Shown: positions 27,109 to 35,765 of the stretch, piece by piece
Layout of the letters: every line of letters begins with the position of its first letter
Numbering within the stretch: the stretch's first letter is position 1
Origin: Rhodospirillaceae bacterium
GTDB lineage: Bacteria > Pseudomonadota > Alphaproteobacteria > GCA-2731375
DNA length: 45,937 nucleotides
Assembly: GCA_018660265.1 (NCBI GenBank)
Contig: JABJKS010000069.1
Coordinates: forward strand, 1 to 45,937
Reading direction: 5' to 3'
Made by a program: the position numbers and the translations under genes
The notes under the pieces: generated by a model
What the model was told of the DNA's origin: nothing
The model's input: the letters and a program-made list of their open reading frames with translations, nothing else
Databases searched by the model: none

Positions 27109-27131
27109 AGTTTCTGTCTCAGACAGAAACT
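27109..27131. repeat. Perfect 23-base palindrome, 11-bp arms
   Basis: AGTTTCTGTCT, one centre base, AGACAGAAACT. It begins 2 bases after the TmpB remnant's stop. It has no following T-run, so it is not a standard terminator. It could be a protein-binding site, an RNA hairpin, or a scar of a mobile element in this decayed spacer. Confidence 0.7.
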
Positions 27132-27202
27132 CCAGGCTGAGCGCCTTTCGACATTGCCGCCTATGACCAGCCTCGATTGCCATGGCTGTTTGGGGCATCG
27201 AC

Positions 27203-27329
27203 ATGACAGGGCATTTTGATTGCGCCCTGATTGGCAAATGGCGCATCATCGCGGCCGACCTGCGGCCTGCGCAACATTGGCTATGGCGATGATGCTCTTG
27301 CTGCAATGATAGAGAAGGGCGTGTTCTAA
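27203..27329 (+). pseudogene. Gene debris: two short coding-like fragments
   Basis: From ATG 27203 the reading MTGHFDCALIGKWRIIAADL resembles the start of a small conserved protein family, but a stop follows shortly after. In another frame, 27264-27329 reads GLRNIGYGDDALAAMIEKGV and ends TAA, like the last residues of a CaiB/BaiF CoA-transferase. Both are too short to work. They suggest this spacer is built of joined gene ends. The identification is tentative. Confidence 0.3.
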
Positions 27330-27352
27330 GAGAACATGCGCATGGGAGCGCG

Positions 27353-27559
27353 ATGGGGATATTCAAGCAAAGCAGTGCGAACGACCCGCGCCGCAAGGCC
27401 GCCATCTTGAATGCGGCCTTTGTCATAGCTTTATGCGTCATCACAACCGTAGTGCTATTCCTAAACTTCGAAGGTGAGGACCCTTGCGCCGACCGCACCA
27501 ACCTCACGGTAGAAGAGGTTTGGGCCTGCGACGGCGTGACGCCGGAACGCCGGGAGTAG
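27353..27559 (+). CDS. Small single-pass membrane protein, 68 residues
   Basis: MGIFKQSSANDPRRKAAILN is followed by a membrane helix at about 18-41 (AAFVIALCVITTVVLFLNF) and a short outside tail with two cysteines (DPCADR and VWACDG), which could form a disulfide. GGGAG lies 4 bases before the ATG. Positive residues before the helix suggest N-in topology with the Cys tail in the periplasm. I do not recognise a family. It lies between the decayed tmpB region and the convergent HEPN-like gene. Confidence 0.58.
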   Translation: MGIFKQSSANDPRRKAAILNAAFVIALCVITTVVLFLNFEGEDPCADRTNLTVEEVWACDGVTPERRE

Positions 27560-27603
27560 GGGTGGTGAGGGGAATATGAAGGAGAACCCGATCACCAGCC
27601 TGA

Positions 27604-28212
27604 CTAATCCTCTGGTAATTCTTCAAATGGAAGTTGGGTCAGTTTTTTTGGCATTTCAAACTTCTCAGGTAGTTCGGGAAGCTCATCGCCTTTTTCCCGA
27701 GCCATGTGCAAAAGCACTATTTGCAGTATGAACATTGCCAAGGTGCCAATGGCATTGATGGTTTGAGTCAATTCATCAAGGTTGGCAAGAGATGCGCCGT
27801 GTCCCGTTGGTGCCTTTGTTGAAGCCCTACGCCATTCATATGACCCCGACTCATGTGGTATGATCGAATGCGTATGCATTAGTACATTGCGAACTTCTCT
27901 AAGTTGATTGAATGCCTTTCTAGCAAATTGAATTCGGTCCAATACACCACTGTCTGGTTCAAACTTGCGGGCAAGATCTAAGAGTACGTCGGCACGCGTT
28001 TGGTTGCCCATCTTTGGCGTTATCGATAGTCCTGTTTCATGGCCGCCTACGTAGTGCCAAATAAGTGTGCTGAAGAGATGTTCACAATAATTCCAATCGA
28101 GAGCAATTAGCCCCAAAAGATAAACGACTGGGCCGCACTCGTCGGAGTGATGAAAATAAATCGAAGGTTCCGAGGGATTGTTGCCAAATTCCTGTTCTTC
28201 GCCATCTGTCAT
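27604..28212 (-). CDS. Uncharacterised helical protein with HEPN-like Rx4H motif
   Basis: A 202-residue mostly helical protein with no family I recognise. Residues 101-113 read FNQLREVRNVLMH: Arg108, Asn109 and His113 form the R(N)x4H pattern that is the catalytic core of HEPN ribonucleases, and the helix before it fits the four-helix bundle. A second long helix is near 150-172 and the tail is acidic and Pro-rich. The gene is AT-rich compared with the left part and lies 77 bp downstream of the Fic gene on the same strand. A toxin or defence role is inference from motif and neighbour. The GAGGG upstream supports the ATG at 28212. Confidence 0.62.
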   Translation of the reverse strand: MTDGEEQEFGNNPSEPSIYFHHSDECGPVVYLLGLIALDWNYCEHLFSTLIWHYVGGHETGLSITPKMGNQTRADVLLDLARKFEPDSGVLDRIQFARKAFNQLREVRNVLMHTHSIIPHESGSYEWRRASTKAPTGHGASLANLDELTQTINAIGTLAMFILQIVLLHMAREKGDELPELPEKFEMPKKLTQLPFEELPED

Positions 28213-28289
28213 TTTTTGCCCTCGCCCCTATTGGTTGCCGTCAACCTATTCTTTGAATTATGCCAAAATTCGAATCCTTCTATTGCCGT

Positions 28290-29471
28290 TTATGTGAACA
28301 AATTCACATAGGACGTAAATAGATACGTTCTCCCTCGCTTTGCGCCGGTCATTTCCTTGATAATCTCCAGCCGTTCCAGGTCAGCTATGAGTTTATAGGC
28401 TGGTGTTGAAGATATTTCTGCGACACGGGCTACTATAGCGACATTGATGACCGGGCGCTGATAGAGGTAGTGCACGACTTTCTGAGCATTCGCAGCTCTG
28501 CGGCCCAATGATTGAATTTTTTCATCGACCTCCCTTTGAAGTTGGAGGGTTTTATCGAATGTATCGATACTGCTTTGCGCCGTTTCTATGACCCCCACGA
28601 GGAAGAATTTCAGCCATTGGAGCAGATCATTCTTTTCCCGAACCACCATTAGGTTGTCGTAGTAAAGGGTGCGATTGCGTTCAAAGAAATCTGATAGATA
28701 GAGTACTGGTTTCTTCAGAATTCCTTTGCTGACCAGATACAATGTTATCAATAGCCGGCCTACGCGACCGTTCCCGTCTAGAAAGGGATGGATCGTTTCG
28801 AATTGGTAGTGAATCAGGGCAATTTTGAGCAGTTCGGGAAAAAAATGCGCGTCATTGTGTGCGAATTTTTCCATATCGCCGATAAGTTCACCAATTGTGG
28901 CATGAATAGGGGGAATAAAAACGGCATCGTCGATTGAGGCCCCACCGATCCAGTTTTGACTTTGTCTGAATTCACCGGGCTGCTTGTGCTCTCCACGGAC
29001 GCCTTGAAGCAGGATTTTGTGTGTTTCGCGTGCCAGCCGCCCGGAGAATGGCAGTGTATTCAGCTTTTCTATTGCGTCATTCATAGCCTCTACATAATTC
29101 TGTACTTCCTCCCAATCGTCTCGCTTTTCAGGGGCGATATCCTCTCGATCAAGCAGGGCATCTTCCATATTTGTTTGAGTGCCCTCAATTTTACTTGATT
29201 GTGTGGCTTCCTTAAGGACGTGCATGCGAATGAAGAGGTCGATGTTTGGGATGTAATCGGAGTACATGTCCAACCGACCCAATTCACGGTCCGCTTTGCC
29301 CAACAGGTGTTGCAGCTCCATATTTTCCAACTCCCATTCCCGATTAATAAAATTGGGTTGAAAGCTTTTATAATTATTCTGTTGAACGTAACGCCCTGCA
29401 TTGAAGGATTTCAATTTTGCTTTTTCCTCTAAAATCAGAAACAACAATACTGTTATTTCTGATTTTAGCAT
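28290..29471 (-). CDS. Fic family AMP-transferase with N-terminal inhibitory helix and C-terminal winged helix
   Basis: Up to 393 residues. The Fic core motif HPFLDGNGRVGR is at 228-239 (catalytic His228, phosphate loop GNGR). SSKIEG (92-97) is the [S/T]xxxE[G/N] inhibitory motif, placed N-terminally as in class II Fic proteins, which suggests self-inhibition through Glu96. The C-terminus (about 325-393) is a winged helix (VVHYLYQRPVINVAIVARVA). Homologues usually start near residue 20, so a TTG at 29414 (GAGG 11 bases upstream) is likelier than the ATG at 29471, which lies inside a palindrome. Fic proteins add AMP to target hydroxyls; the target is unknown. It heads an AT-rich two-gene unit with the HEPN-like gene. 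Confidence 0.92.
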   Translation of the reverse strand: MLKSEITVLLFLILEEKAKLKSFNAGRYVQQNNYKSFQPNFINREWELENMELQHLLGKADRELGRLDMYSDYIPNIDLFIRMHVLKEATQSSKIEGTQTNMEDALLDREDIAPEKRDDWEEVQNYVEAMNDAIEKLNTLPFSGRLARETHKILLQGVRGEHKQPGEFRQSQNWIGGASIDDAVFIPPIHATIGELIGDMEKFAHNDAHFFPELLKIALIHYQFETIHPFLDGNGRVGRLLITLYLVSKGILKKPVLYLSDFFERNRTLYYDNLMVVREKNDLLQWLKFFLVGVIETAQSSIDTFDKTLQLQREVDEKIQSLGRRAANAQKVVHYLYQRPVINVAIVARVAEISSTPAYKLIADLERLEIIKEMTGAKRGRTYLFTSYVNLFT

Positions 29472-29567
29472 AAAAGAGAAATAGCATCATCTCTTATTTT
29501 CGTTTTGGGAAAAAAACAAAAATAGCAAGGCGTCCTATTTTCGTTTTTAGCCAAAAACTATAATAGC
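29452..29567. promoter_or_regulatory. Array of three phased 34-bp palindromes upstream of the Fic gene
   Basis: Sites at 29452-29485, 29493-29526 and 29534-29567 have centres at 29468.5, 29509.5 and 29550.5, exactly 41 bp apart. The right half of each ends AATAGC at the same distance from the centre, with AAAA before it. The left halves share TATTT and TTTT blocks in mirrored positions. A degenerate fourth copy is in phase at about 29411-29444. The 41-bp period is about four helical turns, so bound dimers would line up on one face. The Fic protein's own winged helix is a natural candidate binder. Confidence 0.8.
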
Positions 29568-29602
29568 GCACGTCCTTACTACGGTTTACCGAATTTGCTC
29601 CC

Positions 29603-30838
29603 TCAATCCCCGGCTTCTTTATCCAAATCCGGGGCGGAGTGGGGGGCGAAGGCGGCGGGGGCGGTGCTGGCTTGTTTCAGGGCTTCCGCGGCTTTTTCGT
29701 TGGACATGATCTTGTCCATGATGGCTTCCCGGGCGCGGTCAAAGGTTTCTCGGTTTTCCACCACGAATTGGCGGGATTCCCGGTAGGCGTCCAGCATGCC
29801 GTTAACCTCCGGCAGGACATAGCGGGCCACCAGATCCCAACTGCGGGAGGTGTTTTCGCGGCTGGCCCAGTCGTGCACGAAACCGATCACGGTGCCGAAA
29901 CCGCCCGTCAATTTGATCATATCGCGAATGCGTGCGATCAGGTCGTCAGGCGTGCCGATAACGGATGTGGCACCATCAACAAAGGCCATTTCATCGACGC
30001 CCTGGTCGGGAGAAGTGAAGGGTTCCACGCCCTGTTGCATCAATGTGCCGGCTGTATATTCATTACGCCAGCGGAATAAGCCGTCCCTGGCCTCTATCCT
30101 GGCCTGTTCCCGGGTCTCGGCAATATGCCAGAACATGACGATGCGCCAATCCTTGCGGTTGACGATGTTGCCGTGTTCCTTGGCCGCATCCTCGGCGAAA
30201 CTCCATTGGGTCGGCAGCGCCGCCAGGCCCGCCTCCGACATGGAACCGATGGAAAGCACGCCCGTGCCGTGCTTGCCGGCAAGGGTCATGCCGGAGGGGC
30301 TGATCATGGAGGCAACGGCAAAGGGCATATCCTCCTGCAACGGCAACAGCTGTAATTTCGCATCCCGCATGGTGAACCAGTCACTGTCATAGCTGAAGCG
30401 TTCGTCGCCGCGCAGCAACTTGCGAATGACGCCAATGGCTTCATCCTGACGGTCCCGCAGGGTCATGGGGTCCATGCCCATGGTATGGGCATCGGAGGCC
30501 AGGGCACCGGGGCCGGAACCAAAAATCGCCCGGCCATTGGTCATATGATCCAATTGCACCATGTTTTGGGCCACCAGGAAGGGATGATGATAGGGCAGAG
30601 AGACCACGCCGGTGCCCAGTTTGATCCGCGCCGTACGCTCACCTGCGGCGGCCAGGAACATCTCGGGCGAGGCAATTATCTCCCAGCCCGTGGAATGATG
30701 CTCCCCACACCAGAATTCCTCATAGCCCAGGCGGTCCAGCTGCGCCACCAGATCCAGGTCCGAGCGAAACTGCAATGTCGGGTTCTCACCAATGGGATGG
30801 TGCGGTGCCAAAAATGCGCCAAATTTCATACGGCTCAT
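29603..30838 (-). CDS. LLM-class flavin-dependent oxidoreductase
   Basis: 411 residues from the ATG at 30838 (GGAGG upstream). MSRMKFGAFLAPHHPIGENP, FWCGEHHSTGWEIIASPEMF and VQLDHMTNGRAIFGSGPGAL are clear luciferase-like motifs, close to the alkanal/limonene-type monooxygenases. The C-terminus is Ala-rich and variable. It is GC-rich and appears native, flanked by the AT-rich Fic island and the start of the repeat-bearing stretch. Substrate unknown. Confidence 0.9.
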   Translation of the reverse strand: MSRMKFGAFLAPHHPIGENPTLQFRSDLDLVAQLDRLGYEEFWCGEHHSTGWEIIASPEMFLAAAGERTARIKLGTGVVSLPYHHPFLVAQNMVQLDHMTNGRAIFGSGPGALASDAHTMGMDPMTLRDRQDEAIGVIRKLLRGDERFSYDSDWFTMRDAKLQLLPLQEDMPFAVASMISPSGMTLAGKHGTGVLSIGSMSEAGLAALPTQWSFAEDAAKEHGNIVNRKDWRIVMFWHIAETREQARIEARDGLFRWRNEYTAGTLMQQGVEPFTSPDQGVDEMAFVDGATSVIGTPDDLIARIRDMIKLTGGFGTVIGFVHDWASRENTSRSWDLVARYVLPEVNGMLDAYRESRQFVVENRETFDRAREAIMDKIMSNEKAAEALKQASTAPAAFAPHSAPDLDKEAGD

Positions 30839-30911
30839 GGAATTATCCTCCGGGTTATGCGTTGTCCCGAAGCTAGCACCCCCGCAGCGTAAGGCCAAGA
30901 GTGGGCCAACT

Positions 30912-31051
30912 CCGGTCACAGTGCGATTAATAGCAGCCTATTCCGTTAGGTTCGGCATTTGGCAGCGCTTTGGCAGTGCTTTTGGCGGGGTGACGTGGTG
31001 GACACGCGCCATCGCCATTTTTCTGTCAATTAAATGCACTATCAGCGTAAC
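30912..31051. repeat. R-family repeat, full copy (R1)
   Basis: About 140 bp. It begins CCGGTCACAGTGCGATTAAT and ends, when read on the other strand, with ATAGTGCATTTAATTGACAG, so the ends are imperfect inverted copies of (A)GTGC-rich sequence. The inside holds CAGCGCTTTGG. Its first 90 bases recur as R2 (31771) and its last 50 as R3 (38258). No coding potential. This looks like a non-autonomous or REP-type element; the transposase is not in the window. Confidence 0.72.
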
Positions 31052-31070
31052 TAGCCCGTCCGCGGGCCCG

Positions 31071-31691
31071 TCACTCCCAGCCATAATTGAAACTGACGCT
31101 GATGCGTTCCTCTTCGGCCTTGTTCGGAGGAACTTCGTGGCGTAGCCAGCTTTCCCAAAGCAAAACCTCGCCTGCCTGGGGCACGACATAGACGAACTTG
31201 CGCAGTTCGTTCCGTGCTTCGGCCTCGCGCTCCGGTGCCGCCATCATCATTGCCAACCGCGGGTCTTCGAACTTGATGGCACTTGCGCCGTTCGGCACCG
31301 TGACATAGGCGGTGCCGCTGATCACGCTATGGGGATGCAAATGCGACGTATGCACGCCGCCTTCGGGCAAGATGTTGATCCACAGATTATTCAGCTTGAC
31401 CTTTCTGCCGTCCAGATCGAATTGCAGGTCCTTGACAAAGGTCGCGACATGTCTTTCGAGCACCCGGACCAGATCCTTGAAGATCGGAAACCGCCACGCC
31501 AGATCGTCCAGCGAGGCATAGCTGGTATAACCCGGATAATCATGCTCCTCGCACCATACCTGCCCGGCCTCATCATCATTGGCAATCGACAGGCAGGAGG
31601 CTTCAAGCTCGGCCGCATCCGGCGCCGTGCAGAACTCGGACAGGGTAGAGCGGTAGAGACGGGTGACAAAAAGAGATTCGATTTGTGACAT
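31071..31691 (-). CDS. 2OG-Fe(II) oxygenase, TIGR02466-like
   Basis: 206 residues from the ATG at 31691. The prolyl-hydroxylase-like fold shows GGVHTSHLHPHSVISGTAYV with candidate iron ligands among His117, His119 and His121, distal His185 (WLRHEVPP) and 2-oxoglutarate Arg196 (EERISVSFNY). This layout is that of the TIGR02466 family of putative 2OG oxygenases; no substrate is known. The gene is bracketed by repeat copies R1 and R2. Confidence 0.86.
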   Translation of the reverse strand: MSQIESLFVTRLYRSTLSEFCTAPDAAELEASCLSIANDDEAGQVWCEEHDYPGYTSYASLDDLAWRFPIFKDLVRVLERHVATFVKDLQFDLDGRKVKLNNLWINILPEGGVHTSHLHPHSVISGTAYVTVPNGASAIKFEDPRLAMMMAAPEREAEARNELRKFVYVVPQAGEVLLWESWLRHEVPPNKAEEERISVSFNYGWE

Positions 31692-31770
31692 AGCCCCATC
31701 ATAACACCGGAACAGTTTCCCTTGTATAAATGTCTTGATCCGGACGGCTACGGTGCCCAGTTCCGGTGAC

Positions 31771-31860
31771 CAGTTCCGGCGACGGTGCAATTAATAGCAG
31801 CCTATTGCAGTCGTTTCGGCTTTTGCCAGCGCTTTGGCGCTATGACGTGGGGGACATCCA
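31771..31860. repeat. R-family repeat, left-half copy (R2)
   Basis: GGTGCAATTAATAGCAGCCT and the following CAGCGCTTTGG match the first 90 bases of R1 in the same orientation. It is preceded by CAGTTCCGG(T/C)GAC twice in tandem. The right end of R1 is missing here. Confidence 0.68.
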
Positions 31861-31913
31861 CTGTATAGCTCGCGCAACGTCAAATAGTCATTCCCCAATG
31901 AAACCAAAATTGA

Positions 31914-32693
31914 ATGCTCGATAGTTTCGTCGCCATTATTGGACCGCTGTCCTACATCCAAATTGGCCTCATCATCGGGACGATGGTGTTGGCAGGATTT
32001 GTGCGTGGCTTCGTCGGATTTGGCTCCTCGCTTATTATCGTCATGGTGTTGAGCCTGGTGCTCGAGCCGCTGCTGGCTGTACCGATTGCGATGCTAAGCG
32101 GTCTGCCCGTCATGGTGCAGCTGCTGCCAAATGCCATTCGTTATTCCGAGAAAGCCTTTGTCGTTCCCTACGGCATCGCCGCATTTGCCGCCGCCCCGTT
32201 TGGTGCGATCGTTCTTGTGTCCCTCGACGTTGCAGTCATGAAAATGACGATCTCGGTCTTCGTCCTCGTTATGGTCGCACTGATGTATGGAAATTGGCGG
32301 CCCGCCAAAAATCCAGGATTATGGGTCTTTTTGGGCGCTGGTGCCATCTCGGGATTATTGCAGGGTGCCGCCGCCGTTGGTGGACCGCCCGGCGTCGCCG
32401 TTGCTTTGTCCCGGCCGGGTACGCCGCAGCAACAAAGGGCCAACGTCATCGGCGCGGTCACCGCCCTGTCAATGTGTGCGCTGTTGCCCGTATGGTATCA
32501 TGGTCTGTTTACGCGTGAGGTGATTTTCATCTCCATTGCCGTGACGCCGATTGGTATGGCTGCGACCTGGGTCGGTGCACGGTTTTTCTCCCGCCAAGGT
32601 CACCGCCACTTTCGCAATGGGGCCCTGGCCGCGCTCGCCGTCATCGGTCTGATCACCCTCACCATATCGATCCGGGAGTTTCTAATACGATAG
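31914..32693 (+). CDS. TauE/SafE-family membrane permease
   Basis: 259 residues with about eight hydrophobic segments and the TSUP (formerly DUF81) pattern: GFVRGFVGFGSSLIIVMVLS near 28-47 and a mirrored GLLQGAAAVGGPPGVAVALS in the second half. Members export sulfite, sulfoacetate or other organic anions. It is a single gene between repeats R2 and A1. The start ATG is 31914, with CAAAATTGA upstream and no strong ribosome site. Confidence 0.85.
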   Translation: MLDSFVAIIGPLSYIQIGLIIGTMVLAGFVRGFVGFGSSLIIVMVLSLVLEPLLAVPIAMLSGLPVMVQLLPNAIRYSEKAFVVPYGIAAFAAAPFGAIVLVSLDVAVMKMTISVFVLVMVALMYGNWRPAKNPGLWVFLGAGAISGLLQGAAAVGGPPGVAVALSRPGTPQQQRANVIGAVTALSMCALLPVWYHGLFTREVIFISIAVTPIGMAATWVGARFFSRQGHRHFRNGALAALAVIGLITLTISIREFLIR

Positions 32694-32705
32694 CGCAGTT
32701 TCACG

Positions 32706-32799
32706 AACAAAGGGGGCGCGACCCTTTAGCTGAAAAATTTTCTATTATCCGATGAATTCAAGGGAACCATACGACATAAAGGGTCGCGTCCCCTTTGTT
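32706..32799. repeat. A-family palindromic element, full copy (A1)
   Basis: 94 bp with terminal inverted repeats of about 23 bases: AACAAAGGGGGCGCGACCC at the left, its complement at the right, one mismatch. The interior is AT-rich. A2 (39288) shares ends and interior; A3 (35997) is one end only. No protein-coding capacity. Confidence 0.82.
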
Positions 32800-32855
32800 G
32801 TTGCGAGAAACCTGCACAGCAATAGACATCCTGACCAAGCAAATTTAGGCAGGGA

Positions 32856-33302
32856 TTATGTTGCGACCGGCGCGGCATCATCGTCGGTGGCGCTGACGCT
32901 ACGTTCCGGGAGGAAGCGAATGACTATCGTGGTGCCGACGCCGATTTCACTCTCGACTTCGAAGGAGGCGCCATGCATTTCGGTGAATTTTTTCGACAGA
33001 GACAGGCCCAGACCTGCGCCGCCGTGGTCACGCGTGTATGTATTTGCCACCTGTCCAAATGGTTCGAGTGTCTTGGGAATGTCATCTTGCGATATGCCGC
33101 GTCCTGTATCCGCGATGCTCAGGGACGTCTCACCATCGCTCTCTATTTTCGTGCCGACGGAAATCAATCCGCCTGGATCGCTAAATTTGATACTGTTCGA
33201 AAAGAGATTGAGGACAATCTGCCTGATCATGCGCTCGTCGCCCTGGATGACTGGCGACGACGGTTCAAGCCTAGTGTCAATAGACAAAGATTTCTCTTCG
33301 AC
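32856..33302 (-). pseudogene. Histidine-kinase ATPase domain, separated from its kinase by one amber codon
   Basis: This reading follows the TAG at 33303-33305 without a frame change. It begins VEEKSLSIDTRLEPSSPVIQ and holds an intact HATPase domain: N box NLFSNSIKFS, G1 DTGRGIS, and DHGGAGLGLSLSKKFTEMHG as the F/G2 region. The domain is complete to its normal end. A TTG at 33287 could start a separate protein, but I see no ribosome site, so it is best read as the 3' part of the kinase gene. Confidence 0.8.
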
Positions 33303-35765
33303 CTAAATCTGCACGATGCGTAATGATGTTTCGATCACTTCGTTTAGATCCACCATACCTTCATTCAATTCAAACGCTCCAGCCTCGATCCTGGAAAGGT
33401 CAAGGACATCATTTACGATTTCCAGCAAGTGAGCACCGCTGGTTTGAATATCGATAGAAAACTCCTTGTATTTTTCGTTTCCAATTGGACCGAAGTGTTC
33501 CCCGGACATAATTTCGGAAAAGCCAATGATGGCGTTCAATGGTGTGCGCAATTCATGGCTCATGTTGGCGAGGAACTCGGTTTTCGCGCGATTGCCGGCC
33601 TCCGCCTCGTCTCGAGCCTGGCTTATGGAGCGGTGGGCCCTTTGTCCGGTGACAAGGGTAAACAACGTCGCGCCGACCGCCAGAAACATCGATATCGCGG
33701 AAATGATCACAAGATAACGGCTGAAGGTTACGTGACCGGCATAGGCTTCAGCATGATCCATCTCGGTGGCCAAACCGACATCAAGGCGGTCAAACCAAAA
33801 CCATGCCCCAATAACGGGGACGCCCCGATAGTCCCTATACCCCTCGATGTTACTGGGGAGTTCATTCAGACTTAGCTGTTCAAACACCTTTCCTCTTTCG
33901 TCGCCCCTCATAAGGGATGCTTCAGATATCATTAGCGTCGCCGGCCTTTCGGTGAGTGACGTAGTTGGTTGGTACCCTTGCGTCATGTTACCGCCGGGAT
34001 CACGCAGATCGATTTCGGTCCTGTCCGGTTCCGATCTGATGATCCCGATTTTGACCAATTGATCATGGAATCGGCTTTCGCTGATCATCTTCCCTTTAGC
34101 GTTGAAGGCATAGGTTTCGCCTGTCTCACCAATCCGCCCGAATTTCAAGATATTCGATAAAGGACCGCTCGGAAGAAGGCGCTCAGTGAGGACCGCAATG
34201 ACGTTACCCGCGCTATCGACTATCGGTGCCGCGAAGAAACTGGTCAGCGGAGTGCCAGTTCCAATGGCTACATCGGAGCGAATCGGAGGCACGAACACGG
34301 CCTCTCCTTTAAACACACGTTCAATCAGATCAGGCCGATGGTCGGCGATAAAGTTTCGTGTGCCAATATTCGCATCACGGCGCGATCCAATGCTGACACG
34401 ATCCGGGGCAATAATAAAAAACCCCGTTGCATCGAACCCATGGTTGGCGGCGAAAAAATCTCGCGCCTCGGCCAATGCCTTAGCATTAGCCAATAGTTCG
34501 CCCCGACGATAGACCCTCAACAATTTCTGGGTGATGCGAACAACATCCTGATCGCGCCCCACCTGACGGACAAAAGAGAGGCGGTTATTTACCCAGAAAT
34601 CCACGAGTTCAATCGAGCTATGCAGCACGATTTTCAGTTGCTGCCGAATTTTGACCTCGGTTCGTTCACGACTGTCGGCAATAGCGAGCCAGTTCATGAC
34701 CATGACGAGGGCCACCAAGATACTCAGACCTGCCAAAATCGTAATCCGGAATCTTCTCGCCCCAAAAACCGCTTCTAGATCCGATTTTGTCTGCCACCGT
34801 CCAAGCCCGTACAGTATGAGGACGAGAAAAACCAAAAGCCCTAGTGTGATGACGGTCAGGATAGGGATCAATTGAGACGATCTTGACGGATCCGCACGCT
34901 TTCGCGAATTGACGGGCACCCATTTTTCACGGAGGACCGTCATCTCATCGTAGGAAATAGCCGCCAGTCCGCGATTGATGATGGCTAGGAGTTCCGGCCA
35001 GTCGGAACGTACAGCAATGGATAGCTTCTTTGCCGGATACCCGGTCGATGTCGCGATTTTAAGATTGTGAAGCTCTTTCGTCCGAATGAGGTACGCTATC
35101 GCTTCTTGGTAGCCTATGTAGGCATCCGCCTGCCCGAGAGCGACTTTCTTGAGGCCCTCAAGGGGCGTCGCCACTTCGGAAAAGGCAACGCCGGGACTGT
35201 TCTCTTGAAGATAGGAAACAACCGCATAGCCTTGGGCGACGACCACGCGACGACCAACAAGGTCATTTGGATTGGAAACCAGCTCGAAATCGTCTCGGGT
35301 GGCGATGACAATCGGCATGGTGAAGATAGTCGCAGATGACAGTAGATAAGTTTCACGATCCGGCGTTTGAGCCGCCATTGAAATGACGTCGAGCTTGCGA
35401 GATTCGGCCTTTGCCAAAGCCTCCTTCCAGGTCAAATTTGCTTGTCGTTCAAACCGTATCCCTAGTAGATCCTCGAGGCGAGCGAGAACATCAGCGGCGA
35501 AGCCATCGTGATCGCCGCCCTTGTTTATGAAATCGAACGGTGGCCATGCGGGATCGACTCCCAATCGGATCACCGGATGCTTGGCGATCCAAGCGGCTTC
35601 TTCGTCCGTCAACGGGATTTTTTCGGTTTCCTGCGCATCACACGGCGCAAGGCCAATAAATACGAAAATCAGGGCAAGAAATAGGGAGACAATGAACCGG
35701 CAACCGTACGAGATTGGCTCAAAATTTACGAGCCGAAGACCAGTGTGGTGCGTTTGCATTATCAT
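33303..35765 (-). CDS. Sensor histidine kinase, SBP3-Cache-HisKA, lacking its ATPase because of a TAG
   Basis: 820 residues. Order: signal/TM segment (about 24-41); periplasmic solute-binding protein family 3 domain (about 47-275, with [20 protein letters not shown]); membrane segments near 305 and 340; a long Cache-like sensor to about 680; a further TM; and the HisKA phosphoacceptor with His737 ([12 protein letters not shown]). The chain ends at RIVQI with TAG, exactly between HisKA and the ATPase domain that continues in frame. Without readthrough the product cannot phosphorylate itself. BvgS-like sensors share the solute-binding front end. The regulator partner is not in the window. Confidence 0.85.
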   Translation of the reverse strand: MIMQTHHTGLRLVNFEPISYGCRFIVSLFLALIFVFIGLAPCDAQETEKIPLTDEEAAWIAKHPVIRLGVDPAWPPFDFINKGGDHDGFAADVLARLEDLLGIRFERQANLTWKEALAKAESRKLDVISMAAQTPDRETYLLSSATIFTMPIVIATRDDFELVSNPNDLVGRRVVVAQGYAVVSYLQENSPGVAFSEVATPLEGLKKVALGQADAYIGYQEAIAYLIRTKELHNLKIATSTGYPAKKLSIAVRSDWPELLAIINRGLAAISYDEMTVLREKWVPVNSRKRADPSRSSQLIPILTVITLGLLVFLVLILYGLGRWQTKSDLEAVFGARRFRITILAGLSILVALVMVMNWLAIADSRERTEVKIRQQLKIVLHSSIELVDFWVNNRLSFVRQVGRDQDVVRITQKLLRVYRRGELLANAKALAEARDFFAANHGFDATGFFIIAPDRVSIGSRRDANIGTRNFIADHRPDLIERVFKGEAVFVPPIRSDVAIGTGTPLTSFFAAPIVDSAGNVIAVLTERLLPSGPLSNILKFGRIGETGETYAFNAKGKMISESRFHDQLVKIGIIRSEPDRTEIDLRDPGGNMTQGYQPTTSLTERPATLMISEASLMRGDERGKVFEQLSLNELPSNIEGYRDYRGVPVIGAWFWFDRLDVGLATEMDHAEAYAGHVTFSRYLVIISAISMFLAVGATLFTLVTGQRAHRSISQARDEAEAGNRAKTEFLANMSHELRTPLNAIIGFSEIMSGEHFGPIGNEKYKEFSIDIQTSGAHLLEIVNDVLDLSRIEAGAFELNEGMVDLNEVIETSLRIVQI

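Noticed and set aside
27109-27131. Palindrome as a rho-independent terminator
   Set aside because: Strong stem but only one loop base in DNA and no T-run after it.
26758-27507. 249-codon minus-strand frame across the decayed tmpB region
   Set aside because: The plus strand shows true protein similarity in two frames here, and the minus translation is Arg/Ser-rich without a family.
32752-32799. Short peptide reading (REPYDIKG) shared between A1 and A2
   Set aside because: It comes from the repeat itself and has no ribosome site; the similarity is of DNA repeats, not proteins.
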